The notes under the pieces: model-generated
The model's database searches: none
Seen by the model: the letters and a program-made list of their open reading frames with translations, nothing else
Told to the model about the DNA's origin: nothing
DNA from: Photobacterium sp. TLY01
GTDB lineage: Bacteria > Pseudomonadota > Gammaproteobacteria > Enterobacterales > Vibrionaceae
Reading direction: 5' to 3'
Assembly: GCF_021432065.1 (NCBI RefSeq)
Contig: NZ_CP090364.1
Coordinates: 186,001 to 250,000 of the forward strand
Length of the DNA stretch: 64,000 bases
Shown here: piece by piece, positions 57,337-64,000 of the stretch
Layout: the number at the start of each line of letters is the position of its first letter
Position numbering within the stretch: position 1 is the first letter of the stretch
Translations under genes and position numbers: made by a program

Positions 57337-58788
57337 TCAACAGCCGGGGCCGCAGTCCATGCAGTGCTTGATCATTTCCGGCCCCAGATGCAGTTTGGCG
57401 TTGAGATCGCGCAGTGCGGTACGGACACCTTCCTCGATCACCGGATGGTAAAAGGGCATGTCCAGCATTTGCGCCACTGTCATCTTGCTCTGGTGTGCCC
57501 AGGCCAGTAAATGCGCCAGATGTTCAGCATTCGGCCCCATCATCTCGGCACCCAGAAAACGACCTGTGCCATGTTCGCCGTACAGGTTCAGTATGCCCTT
57601 ATTGCGCAGCATCACCCGCGAGCGGCCTTGATTCTCGAACGAGACAGTCCCGACTTCAAAGCAGCCGCAGTTGCCCAGCCGCTGGGTAATCTCGCGACGA
57701 CTTTCCCCGATCATGGCAATTTGTGGCTCGGTGAATACCACGGAAATTTTCGAGCGACGCAGTCCGGCACGAATATCCGGGAAGCGGCCGGCATTGTCTC
57801 CGGCGATCCGGCCCTGATCAGCGGCTTCGTGTAGCAAAGGCAACTGATTGCTGGCATCACCGGCAATGAAAATTGACGCCACCGAGGTTTGCAGGGTGAA
57901 ATGATCAGCGACCGGCACGCCGCGCTCATCCAGTTCCACATCAGTGTTTTCAAGCGCCAGCTTGTCTGTATTCGGCCGGCGACCGGTCGCAGCCAGCACA
58001 TAGTCAAACGTCTGAGTTTCCAGCTCGCCTGATTTGTTAATGAACTGAATCTCAACCCTGTCGCCGATGCGTTTCATGCTTTCGACTTTGACATCGGCAT
58101 TCAGGTACAGCTCGTCATTGAAGGCGGTGTTGGCATATGCCATGACTTCATCGTCGGTCAGCGGGCCGACCTGGCCGCCGAGACCGAAGATTTTGACCTC
58201 AACTCCGAGGCGATGCAGTGCCTGACCCAGCTCCAGCCCGATCACACCCGGACCGAATACTGCTACCGAGGCCGGCAGATCATCCCAGTCGAAGACATCA
58301 TCGTTGATCACCAGGCGATCCCCCAGCTCATGCCATGCGCCCGGATAGGCCGGACGGGAGCCGGTGGCAATCACAATCCGCTGGGCTTCAATGCGGGTGT
58401 GATCATCGACCTCGAGTGTGGTGTTATTGATAAACCGGGCATAGCCGCTGATTTTGTCTGCCGCCGGAATCTCATCGACGCTCTCCAGCACGAAGCCAAC
58501 GAAGCGGTCACGCTCACGCTTGACCCGGTCCATGACTTCACGGCCGTTGATCTGAATCTCGCCCTGCGGATGCACACCAAAGGCGGGAGCTTTTTCAATG
58601 TTGTGGACGCTTTCAGCCGCAGCAATCAGCAATTTTGAGGGCATGCAGCCCACGCGGGCACAGGTGGTGCCGTAAGGGCCACCTTCGATCATGACCACGC
58701 TGTCAGTGTGCGCTTTGGCGGCGCGGTAAGCACCCAGGCCAGCCGTACCACCACCAATGACGGCCACATCTACGGTTAAGGTTTTCAT
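57337..58788 (-). CDS. Dihydrolipoyl dehydrogenase-like flavin disulfide reductase with cysteine tail
   Basis: Class I pyridine nucleotide-disulfide oxidoreductase of 483 residues. FAD motif IGGGTAGLGA (11-20), redox pair Cys43/Cys48 (TCARVGC), NAD motif GPGVIGLELGQAL, second FAD motif IFIAGDA and the dimerisation-domain HPVIEEGVRTAL. An unusual C-terminal tail ends with Cys476, Cys479 and Cys483 (CMDCGPGC), which could pass electrons on or bind metal. No E2 lipoyl partner is near. It lies 73 bases downstream of the peroxiredoxin-glutaredoxin gene, so I infer a role in peroxide defence rather than in a 2-oxoacid dehydrogenase complex. Confidence 0.85.
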   Translation of the reverse strand: MKTLTVDVAVIGGGTAGLGAYRAAKAHTDSVVMIEGGPYGTTCARVGCMPSKLLIAAAESVHNIEKAPAFGVHPQGEIQINGREVMDRVKRERDRFVGFVLESVDEIPAADKISGYARFINNTTLEVDDHTRIEAQRIVIATGSRPAYPGAWHELGDRLVINDDVFDWDDLPASVAVFGPGVIGLELGQALHRLGVEVKIFGLGGQVGPLTDDEVMAYANTAFNDELYLNADVKVESMKRIGDRVEIQFINKSGELETQTFDYVLAATGRRPNTDKLALENTDVELDERGVPVADHFTLQTSVASIFIAGDASNQLPLLHEAADQGRIAGDNAGRFPDIRAGLRRSKISVVFTEPQIAMIGESRREITQRLGNCGCFEVGTVSFENQGRSRVMLRNKGILNLYGEHGTGRFLGAEMMGPNAEHLAHLLAWAHQSKMTVAQMLDMPFYHPVIEEGVRTALRDLNAKLHLGPEMIKHCMDCGPGC

Positions 58789-58861
58789 CTTTTCTCTCCA
58801 ACGACATTCAGTTCAACGGTGTGCAATCTGGCAGGGCGTTCGCCCTGCCTTGGTGCGTGGG

Positions 58862-59590
58862 TTAGCCCAGGTAGGCTTCCAGCTCTTCGCTGCCGCCGAT
58901 GTGCTTGCCACCAATAAAGACCTGAGGCACAGTGCTGCGACCAGAGACAGCGCGCAGGCTGACTGTGGTGGCATCTTTACCCAGGATTACCTCTTCAAAC
59001 TGAAGCCCTTTGTCGATCAGGTTCTGTTTCGCCTTGGCACAGAACGGGCAGCCCGGTTTCGTGAAAATGGTAACCGACTCCTGCAGTTTATGGTCAGGGG
59101 CGATATAGTTCAGCATAGTATCAGCGTCAGAAACGTTGAACGGGTCGCCCGGTTCGTCGTTCTCGATAAACATTTTTGTGACCACGCCGTTTTTCACCAG
59201 CATGCTGTAGCGCCATGAACGGTCGCCGAAGCCCAGGTCGTTTTTCTGTACCAGCATGCCCATACCTTTGGTGAACTCGCCGTTACCGTCCGGGATGAAA
59301 GTAATGTTTTCCGCGTCCTGATCGGCTTTCCAGGCATTCATGACAAAGGTGTCGTTGACCGAGACACACAGGATGTCATCCACGCCATGCGCAGCAAAGA
59401 CAGAAGCCAGCTCGTTGTAACGTGGCAGGTGGCTGGACGAGCAGGTTGGCGTGAACGCGCCCGGCAGGCTGAATACCACCACGGTTTTGTTGCTGAACAG
59501 CTCATCGGTGGTAACGTCAACCCACTGATCACCCTGACGGGTACGGAAAGTCACCTGTGGAATCGCTTGGCCTTCTTTTGATGTAAACAT
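58862..59590 (-). CDS. Peroxiredoxin-glutaredoxin hybrid peroxidase
   Basis: Fusion of 242 residues that reduces hydrogen peroxide and alkyl peroxides with glutathione. The N-terminal Prx5-type domain (about 1-165) has the peroxidatic Cys50 in [14 protein letters not shown]. The C-terminal glutaredoxin (about 170-242) has the dithiol motif CPFC at 181-184 and [14 protein letters not shown] for glutathione binding. The architecture matches the Haemophilus and Vibrio PGdx enzymes. A GGAGAACA ribosome-binding site precedes the ATG. It is divergent from oxyR, suggesting direct peroxide induction. Confidence 0.96.
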   Translation of the reverse strand: MFTSKEGQAIPQVTFRTRQGDQWVDVTTDELFSNKTVVVFSLPGAFTPTCSSSHLPRYNELASVFAAHGVDDILCVSVNDTFVMNAWKADQDAENITFIPDGNGEFTKGMGMLVQKNDLGFGDRSWRYSMLVKNGVVTKMFIENDEPGDPFNVSDADTMLNYIAPDHKLQESVTIFTKPGCPFCAKAKQNLIDKGLQFEEVILGKDATTVSLRAVSGRSTVPQVFIGGKHIGGSEELEAYLG

Positions 59591-59683
59591 ATTGTTCTCC
59601 TGCTGGATGTTTTGATTTCAATATTTTGTGGAACATTTTTGTCTTGTTCCTGTTGATGGGGCTAGTATGCGAAATTTGGATTG

Positions 59684-59718
59684 ATAGCTCTAATCGTTTG
59701 CTGTTATCTTATTAATCG
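59684..59718. promoter_or_regulatory. Candidate OxyR operator between prx-grx and oxyR
   Basis: ATAGCT-N2-AATCG at 59684-59696 and ATCTTA-N2-AATCG at 59706-59718 repeat at exactly 22 bases. OxyR contacts ATAGnt-like elements at 10-11 base intervals, so the periodicity fits, though the match to consensus is partial. Confidence 0.45.
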
Positions 59719-59751
59719 TTAATTTCTATTAAATGAAATGGGAACCGATTG

Positions 59752-60651
59752 ATGAATATCCGAGATCTCGAATATCTGGTGGCACTGTCTGAGCACCGAC
59801 ATTTTCGTAAAGCGGCAGAGGCGTGCTTTGTCAGTCAGCCGACCCTGAGCGGGCAGATCCGTAAGCTGGAAACTGAGTTAGGGGTGTCTTTGCTCGAGCG
59901 CACCAGCCGCAAGGTGCTGTTTACCGATGTCGGGCTCAGTCTGGTGACTCAGGCGAGAAAGGTGCTGCACGAGGTCAAGGTGCTGGCAGAAATGGCCAGC
60001 CAGCAAGGGGAAAGCATGGCCGGCCCGCTGCATGTCGGTTTTATTCCCACAGTCGGCCCCTACTTATTGCCCCTGATTATCCCGGCGTTGAAAGCGGCTT
60101 TTCCTCAGTTAGAGTTGTACCTGCATGAAGCGCAGACTCAGGTGCTGGTGCAGCAGCTGGAAGAAGGTAAACTGGATTGCATTATTCTGGCCGCAGTCAA
60201 AGAAAGTGAGCATTTCAAAGAGCTGTCGCTTTACCATGAACCTATGGTGTTGGCGGTGCCAGAGGGACATCCCTGGGCGGATAAAAGTGAGCTGTCCATG
60301 CAGGAATTGAATGGCCATACCCTGCTGATGCTGGGGGATGGGCACTGCCTGCGCGATCAGGCAATGGGGTTTTGTTTTGCTGCCGGCGCGAAAGAGGACG
60401 GCAGTTTCAAGGCAACCAGTCTGGAAACCCTGCGCAATATGGTGGCGGCCGGCAGTGGGATGACCTTGCTGCCGAAACTGGCGACACCGCATGCGGCAAA
60501 ACGGGATGGTGTATGTTATCTGAAAGCCTGCGATCCTGAACCGAGCCGTTTGATTACGCTGGCCTATCGTCCAGGCTCACCGCTTAAAGGGCGTTATGAG
60601 CAGTTGGCCGAGCAAATCCGGCGCACGATCAGTCTGCATCTGGACAGCTAA
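59752..60651 (+). CDS. oxyR: Hydrogen peroxide-sensing regulator OxyR
   Basis: LysR-type activator of peroxide defence genes. The 299-residue protein has the N-terminal HTH (LEYLVALSEHRHFRKAAEAC, QPTLSGQIRKLE) and the redox pair Cys199 and Cys208 within GDGHCLRDQAMGFC, at the same positions as in E. coli. Residue 204 is Ala as in E. coli. The ATG at 59752 was chosen; a TTG immediately upstream is unlikely. It is divergent from the peroxiredoxin-glutaredoxin gene. Confidence 0.97.
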   Translation: MNIRDLEYLVALSEHRHFRKAAEACFVSQPTLSGQIRKLETELGVSLLERTSRKVLFTDVGLSLVTQARKVLHEVKVLAEMASQQGESMAGPLHVGFIPTVGPYLLPLIIPALKAAFPQLELYLHEAQTQVLVQQLEEGKLDCIILAAVKESEHFKELSLYHEPMVLAVPEGHPWADKSELSMQELNGHTLLMLGDGHCLRDQAMGFCFAAGAKEDGSFKATSLETLRNMVAAGSGMTLLPKLATPHAAKRDGVCYLKACDPEPSRLITLAYRPGSPLKGRYEQLAEQIRRTISLHLDS

Positions 60652-60720
60652 AATGAAACAAGCGCGCCTGAAGGCGCGCTTGTTATTCCTGACTCACAAC
60701 CTGTTGTTCAGGGCGAGCGA

Positions 60721-63270
60721 TCAGAACAGCTCGTCTGAACTGTCGGATTCAAAGAGGCCGCCGTCGCTGCCCCCTTCACCGACATACTCTTTCGGTTCCG
60801 TCCCCTGAATGAAGTACTCGAACATTGAGGTAAAATCATTCTTCTTGGTCAGCTTGCCGGTGTCGCGGTCGATACGCACCTGAACAATGTTGGGCGGCAA
60901 TTGCTTGCGTTGTTCAGGCACATCCTGCAGCGCTTGTTCCATGAAGCCAATCCAGGCCGGTTGAGCCGTTTTGGCACCGGCTTCGGCGCCAGCCGTCTGA
61001 TCATTATCAATGTTCGGGTTGGTGCTGGTGCGGCCCAGTTCACGGCTGTGATCGTCAAAGCCAACCCAGGCCGTAGCGACAATCCCCGGCCCGAAACCTG
61101 TATACCAGGCATCTTTGGAATCGTTGGTGGTCCCGGTTTTACCGCCGATATCACGGCGTTTCAGGACCTGCCCGCGCCAGCCCGTGCCGTTCCAGCCACT
61201 GCCGTGGCGCCAGTCACCGCCGCCCCAGATGTTGCTTTCCAGCATTTCACGCACCAGAAAAGCGTTCTGCTCGGTCACCACTTGCGGTGCAATGCGAAGC
61301 GGCTGTTGATCGGCTGCCGTGGCACTGCCCGTCGGGCCCAGTTCTTCTTCGCTGATGGCGATGTCATGCATGACTGCGCGGCTGGCCACTACAGAGTTAC
61401 CTGCCAGTTGCTCTTTGCGCTGGCAATCATCATTACAGACCACATTCGGATGCGCCTGATAGACCAGATTACCGTAGGCATCTTCCACGCGTTCAATGAA
61501 ATAGGGCTCAACAAAGTAGCCGCCATTGGCAAAGACAGAGAAGCCCTGAACCATTTCCAGCGGGGTCAGGCTGCCAGCCCCCAGCGCAATGGCTTCGGCC
61601 CGGGGAATGTCTTCTCGTTTGAAACCAAAGCGGGTCAGGTAGCCGATGGTGTCGTCCAGCCCGACATCCTGCAACACGCGGACTGCCATCACATTTTTCG
61701 ATTGTGCCAGGCCGATACGCAAGCGGGTCGGGCCGTTGTAGGTCGGCGGTGAGTTTTTCGGGCGCCAGGCGGTGCCCATGCTCTTGTCCCAGCTGTTCAC
61801 CGGTGCATCGTTGATCAGAGTTGCCAGTGTCATCCCGGAGTTCAGGCCGGCTGAATAGATGAATGGCTTGATGCTGGAACCAACCTGACGGATGGACTGA
61901 GTGGCACGGTTGAATTTGCTGTGGACGAAGTTAAATCCGCCCACCATGGCCTGTACGGCACCATTGTATGGCGAAATGGCGACAAAGGCGGTGTTGGCAT
62001 CGGGCACCTGGCTCAGTACCCAGCTTTCACCTTTTTGCTGGACCCAGATTTGCTGGCCAGGCGCCAGGATCTCAGGCGCTGACTTCGGTGCCGGGCCCTG
62101 GCTGGAGTCGGTAATGAAGCGGCGTGCCCATTTCATGCCATCCCAGTCGAGACGCTGATGCTGGCCGCTACGCAGGACGACTTCCGCGCTTTTCTGGTCA
62201 ACCTTGATCACCACGGCAGGCTCCAGCTCACCGTAGCTTGGTTGTTTGGCCAGATGATCCAGGATCATCTGCTCATCCCATACCGCCTGTTCCGGCATCC
62301 ACAGGGTGGCCACCGCACCCCGGAAACCGTGGCGCTGGTCATAATCCATCAGGTTTTGTATGGCGGCCTGTTGTGCTGCCCGCTGCAATTTGGGGTTAAC
62401 CGTGGTGAACACTTTCATCCCGGATGTGTAAGCATCTTCACCATAGCGGTCCAGCATCCAGGCTCTGGCCCGTTCGGCAAAGTAAGGCGCATTGAGCGCA
62501 ATCTCCGCACCGTGATAGCGGGCAACGATAGGTTCTGCTTTGGCCTGTTCGAATTCAGTGCGGGTGATGTAGCCCTCATCCAGCATCCGGCTCAAGACCA
62601 CATTGCGGCGTGTGGTTGCCCGATCCAGCGAGTAAATCGGGTTCATGGTCGACGGCGCTTTCGGCAGGCCGCCAATGATCGCAATTTCACTCAGCGTCAG
62701 CTGGCTGACATCTTTACCAAAATAGACCTGTGCAGCCGCTCCGACACCGTATGCCCGGTAACCGAGGTAAATTTTGTTCAGGTACAGTTCCAGAATTTCA
62801 TCTTTGCTCAGCAGTTGTTCAATGTGAACAGCGATGAAAATTTCTTTGATTTTACGCATGATTTTTTTCTCATTGCTGAGGAAAAAATTACGCGCGAGCT
62901 GCTGGGTAATGGTACTGGCGCCCTGTTTGGCGGTTCCTGAGGTTGCCACCACAAAGGCAGCACGGGCGATGCCGATCGGGTCAATACCCGGGTGGTCATA
63001 ATAGCGGCTGTCTTCGGTCGCGATCACCGCGTTGATCATCTGCTGAGGAATTTGATCCAGTGTCAGTGGGATACGGCGCTTCTCACCAAACTGGGAAATC
63101 AGTTCGCCGTCAGCACTGTACACCTGCATAGGTGTCTGTAACTCAACGTTTTTCAGCGTTGCGACATCAGGGAGATCCGGTTTCAGATAGAGGTAGAAAC
63201 CAAAAATCGTGCTGACTCCAAGAATGATGCAAATGATTGCAAAAATAAATAATCGCTTTATGAACTTCAC
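60721..63270 (-). CDS. mrcA: Penicillin-binding protein 1A
   Basis: Bifunctional peptidoglycan synthase anchored in the inner membrane. The protein has one N-terminal transmembrane helix (about 6-28), the glycosyltransferase domain with catalytic Glu in ATEDSRYYDHPG and GASTITQQLARN, an OB-type insert, and the transpeptidase domain with the active serine in SSIKPF, SKN (AQSKNVMAV) and KTGTTN. I chose a GTG start at 63270 because it aligns VKFIKRLF with E. coli MKFVKYF and gives 849 residues (850 in E. coli); an in-frame ATG 33 bases upstream would add eleven polar residues. Divergent from pilM, as in Vibrio and E. coli. Confidence 0.96.
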   Translation of the reverse strand: MKFIKRLFIFAIICIILGVSTIFGFYLYLKPDLPDVATLKNVELQTPMQVYSADGELISQFGEKRRIPLTLDQIPQQMINAVIATEDSRYYDHPGIDPIGIARAAFVVATSGTAKQGASTITQQLARNFFLSNEKKIMRKIKEIFIAVHIEQLLSKDEILELYLNKIYLGYRAYGVGAAAQVYFGKDVSQLTLSEIAIIGGLPKAPSTMNPIYSLDRATTRRNVVLSRMLDEGYITRTEFEQAKAEPIVARYHGAEIALNAPYFAERARAWMLDRYGEDAYTSGMKVFTTVNPKLQRAAQQAAIQNLMDYDQRHGFRGAVATLWMPEQAVWDEQMILDHLAKQPSYGELEPAVVIKVDQKSAEVVLRSGQHQRLDWDGMKWARRFITDSSQGPAPKSAPEILAPGQQIWVQQKGESWVLSQVPDANTAFVAISPYNGAVQAMVGGFNFVHSKFNRATQSIRQVGSSIKPFIYSAGLNSGMTLATLINDAPVNSWDKSMGTAWRPKNSPPTYNGPTRLRIGLAQSKNVMAVRVLQDVGLDDTIGYLTRFGFKREDIPRAEAIALGAGSLTPLEMVQGFSVFANGGYFVEPYFIERVEDAYGNLVYQAHPNVVCNDDCQRKEQLAGNSVVASRAVMHDIAISEEELGPTGSATAADQQPLRIAPQVVTEQNAFLVREMLESNIWGGGDWRHGSGWNGTGWRGQVLKRRDIGGKTGTTNDSKDAWYTGFGPGIVATAWVGFDDHSRELGRTSTNPNIDNDQTAGAEAGAKTAQPAWIGFMEQALQDVPEQRKQLPPNIVQVRIDRDTGKLTKKNDFTSMFEYFIQGTEPKEYVGEGGSDGGLFESDSSDELF

Positions 63271-63413
63271 TTGAGAATTCCCGTTACACCTTCGTTTGGC
63301 CATCCGCGCTATTTCAGTCAGTAGTATAAAGATAACTCAAATAAATTTAACGCCGTCAGAGGTGTTTATTCGAATAATTTTGCCTTGTTTTTACCAGGGG
63401 AGCATACCACGCC

Positions 63414-64000
63414 ATGTTGCACAAGCCAGTCTGGACCGGGATAGATATCGGTCACCATAGTGTAAAGGCGGTCGTGCTTAAGCAAAATAAAGGGCGGCTG
63501 GCGTTATTAGATTACGCTGAAGTCGCTTTGTCTCCTGCAGAACATGCCGGGGCGTCCCCTGGCGGCGGGTCTTACCAGAATAGCCTGTCTGAACCTATCT
63601 TGTTGTCAGCCTTGCGTAAAATACGGATGCTGCTTCCAAAGCGCGCGGTCCGTACTGTGTTGTCACTGCCCGACAGTGAGGTAGTGCAGCAGGTGCTGAC
63701 GCTGGAACCACGCTGGGGACAGGATATCGGAACCGAACTGGCAAAGATACTGGCGGGTACGCTGTCGATGGCACCGGAGGCGTTGAGCCTGGATTATTCC
63801 CCTTCACTGGTTTCCGAACAGGGTGCGGCAGAGGACAGGCTGCGTTTTCAGGTTGTTGCGGCCAAAACCACTGTGGTTGAAGCGAGAGCCCGGAGTGTGC
63901 GTGAGGCTGGTTTTGAGCCTGTGATCATGGAATTGCAGGCGCGTGCACTCTTGTGGCTGCTGGAATACTGTCACCGGCAGGCAATAACGGCAATGGGAGC
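63414..64000 (+). CDS. pilM: Type IV pilus assembly protein PilM, N-terminal part (truncated by window edge)
   Basis: Actin-like ATPase-fold protein at the cytoplasmic side of the type IV pilus alignment complex. The open frame runs from ATG 63414 to the window end (195 complete codons). It begins MLHKPVWTGIDIGHHSVKAVV, the phosphate-1 loop of the PilM/HofM family, preceded by AGGGGAG. The position divergent from mrcA is where Vibrio and E. coli carry the pilMNOPQ/hofMNOPQ operon. The ATPase core and the rest of the operon lie outside. Confidence 0.88.
   Translation, partial: MLHKPVWTGIDIGHHSVKAVVLKQNKGRLALLDYAEVALSPAEHAGASPGGGSYQNSLSEPILLSALRKIRMLLPKRAVRTVLSLPDSEVVQQVLTLEPRWGQDIGTELAKILAGTLSMAPEALSLDYSPSLVSEQGAAEDRLRFQVVAAKTTVVEARARSVREAGFEPVIMELQARALLWLLEYCHRQAITAMG

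Noticed and set aside
57337-58788. Naming the flavoprotein lpdA or sthA
   Set aside because: It lacks an adjacent 2-oxoacid dehydrogenase complex and has an atypical cysteine tail. SthA lacks the CxxxxC redox pair that is present here.
60901-62940. Plus-strand open frames of 283 and 260 codons opposite mrcA
   Set aside because: Both mirror PBP1A codons and show no start signals or family motifs.

Overview
The window is chromosomal DNA from a member of the Vibrionaceae. Three things point there: an AphA-type PadR quorum-sensing regulator next to ppc; argininosuccinate lyase fused to an N-acetylglutamate synthase domain (ArgHA); and a gene order that, from memory, follows the Vibrio cholerae large chromosome (cpxAR-cpxP-pfkA, hslVU-ftsN-cytR-priA-rpmE, metJ/metBL/metF, aphA-ppc-argCBGH, oxyR, mrcA, pilM). 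Base composition looks slightly above 50% GC, which fits a Photobacterium-, Grimontia- or Salinivibrio-like member better than a typical Vibrio; I cannot name the genus. I see no rRNA, tRNA, insertion sequence, prophage or CRISPR array.

Layout. 1-3.5 kb: minus-strand LPS operon hldD-lpxM-waaL-waaF (waaF cut by the window edge). 3.7-6.8 kb: a TetR regulator, then kbl-tdh for threonine breakdown. 6.8-10.3 kb: minus-strand gpmM, envC and yibQ. 10.7-13.8 kb: yibN-secB-gpsA-cysE, meeting trmL. 14.4-20.3 kb: the one clearly accessory region, a five-gene minus-strand operon with zero-gap or 4-8 base junctions (FMO-type monooxygenase, BASS transporter, extended SDR, classical SDR, TauE/SafE exporter), with a divergent AraC regulator whose 3' end overlaps the end of cpxA. 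20.2-23.1 kb: the Cpx envelope-stress system, with a perfect CpxR box before cpxP. 23.5-25.4 kb: pfkA and tpiA. 25.7-28.0 kb: a small tautomerase, a DUF3135 protein, and a cysteine-rich HTH regulator upstream of ferredoxin-NADP reductase. 28.2-31.8 kb: glpF-glpK-glpX. 32.3-40.5 kb: zapB, rraA, menA, hslVU, ftsN, cytR, priA. 40.8-42.5 kb: rpmE and a malic enzyme. 42.6-47.8 kb: the methionine regulon (metJ, metBL, metF) with met-box arrays. 48.0-57.2 kb: aphA, ppc and argC-argB-argG-argHA behind tandem ARG boxes; argE, usually between ppc and argC, is absent. 57.3-60.7 kb: an oxidative-stress locus (flavin disulfide reductase, peroxiredoxin-glutaredoxin hybrid, divergent oxyR). 60.7-64 kb: mrcA and the start of pilM.

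Most of the window is conserved core genome. The points that deserve most attention are the FMO/SDR/transporter operon with its AraC regulator and repeated promoter elements, a degenerate repeated element in the long pfkA leader, the missing argE, a three-cysteine tail on the disulfide reductase beside oxyR, and the Fe-S-type regulator paired with fpr. Start sites were chosen by ribosome-binding sites and expected family length. Three genes (hslV, cysE, mrcA) appear to use GTG starts.
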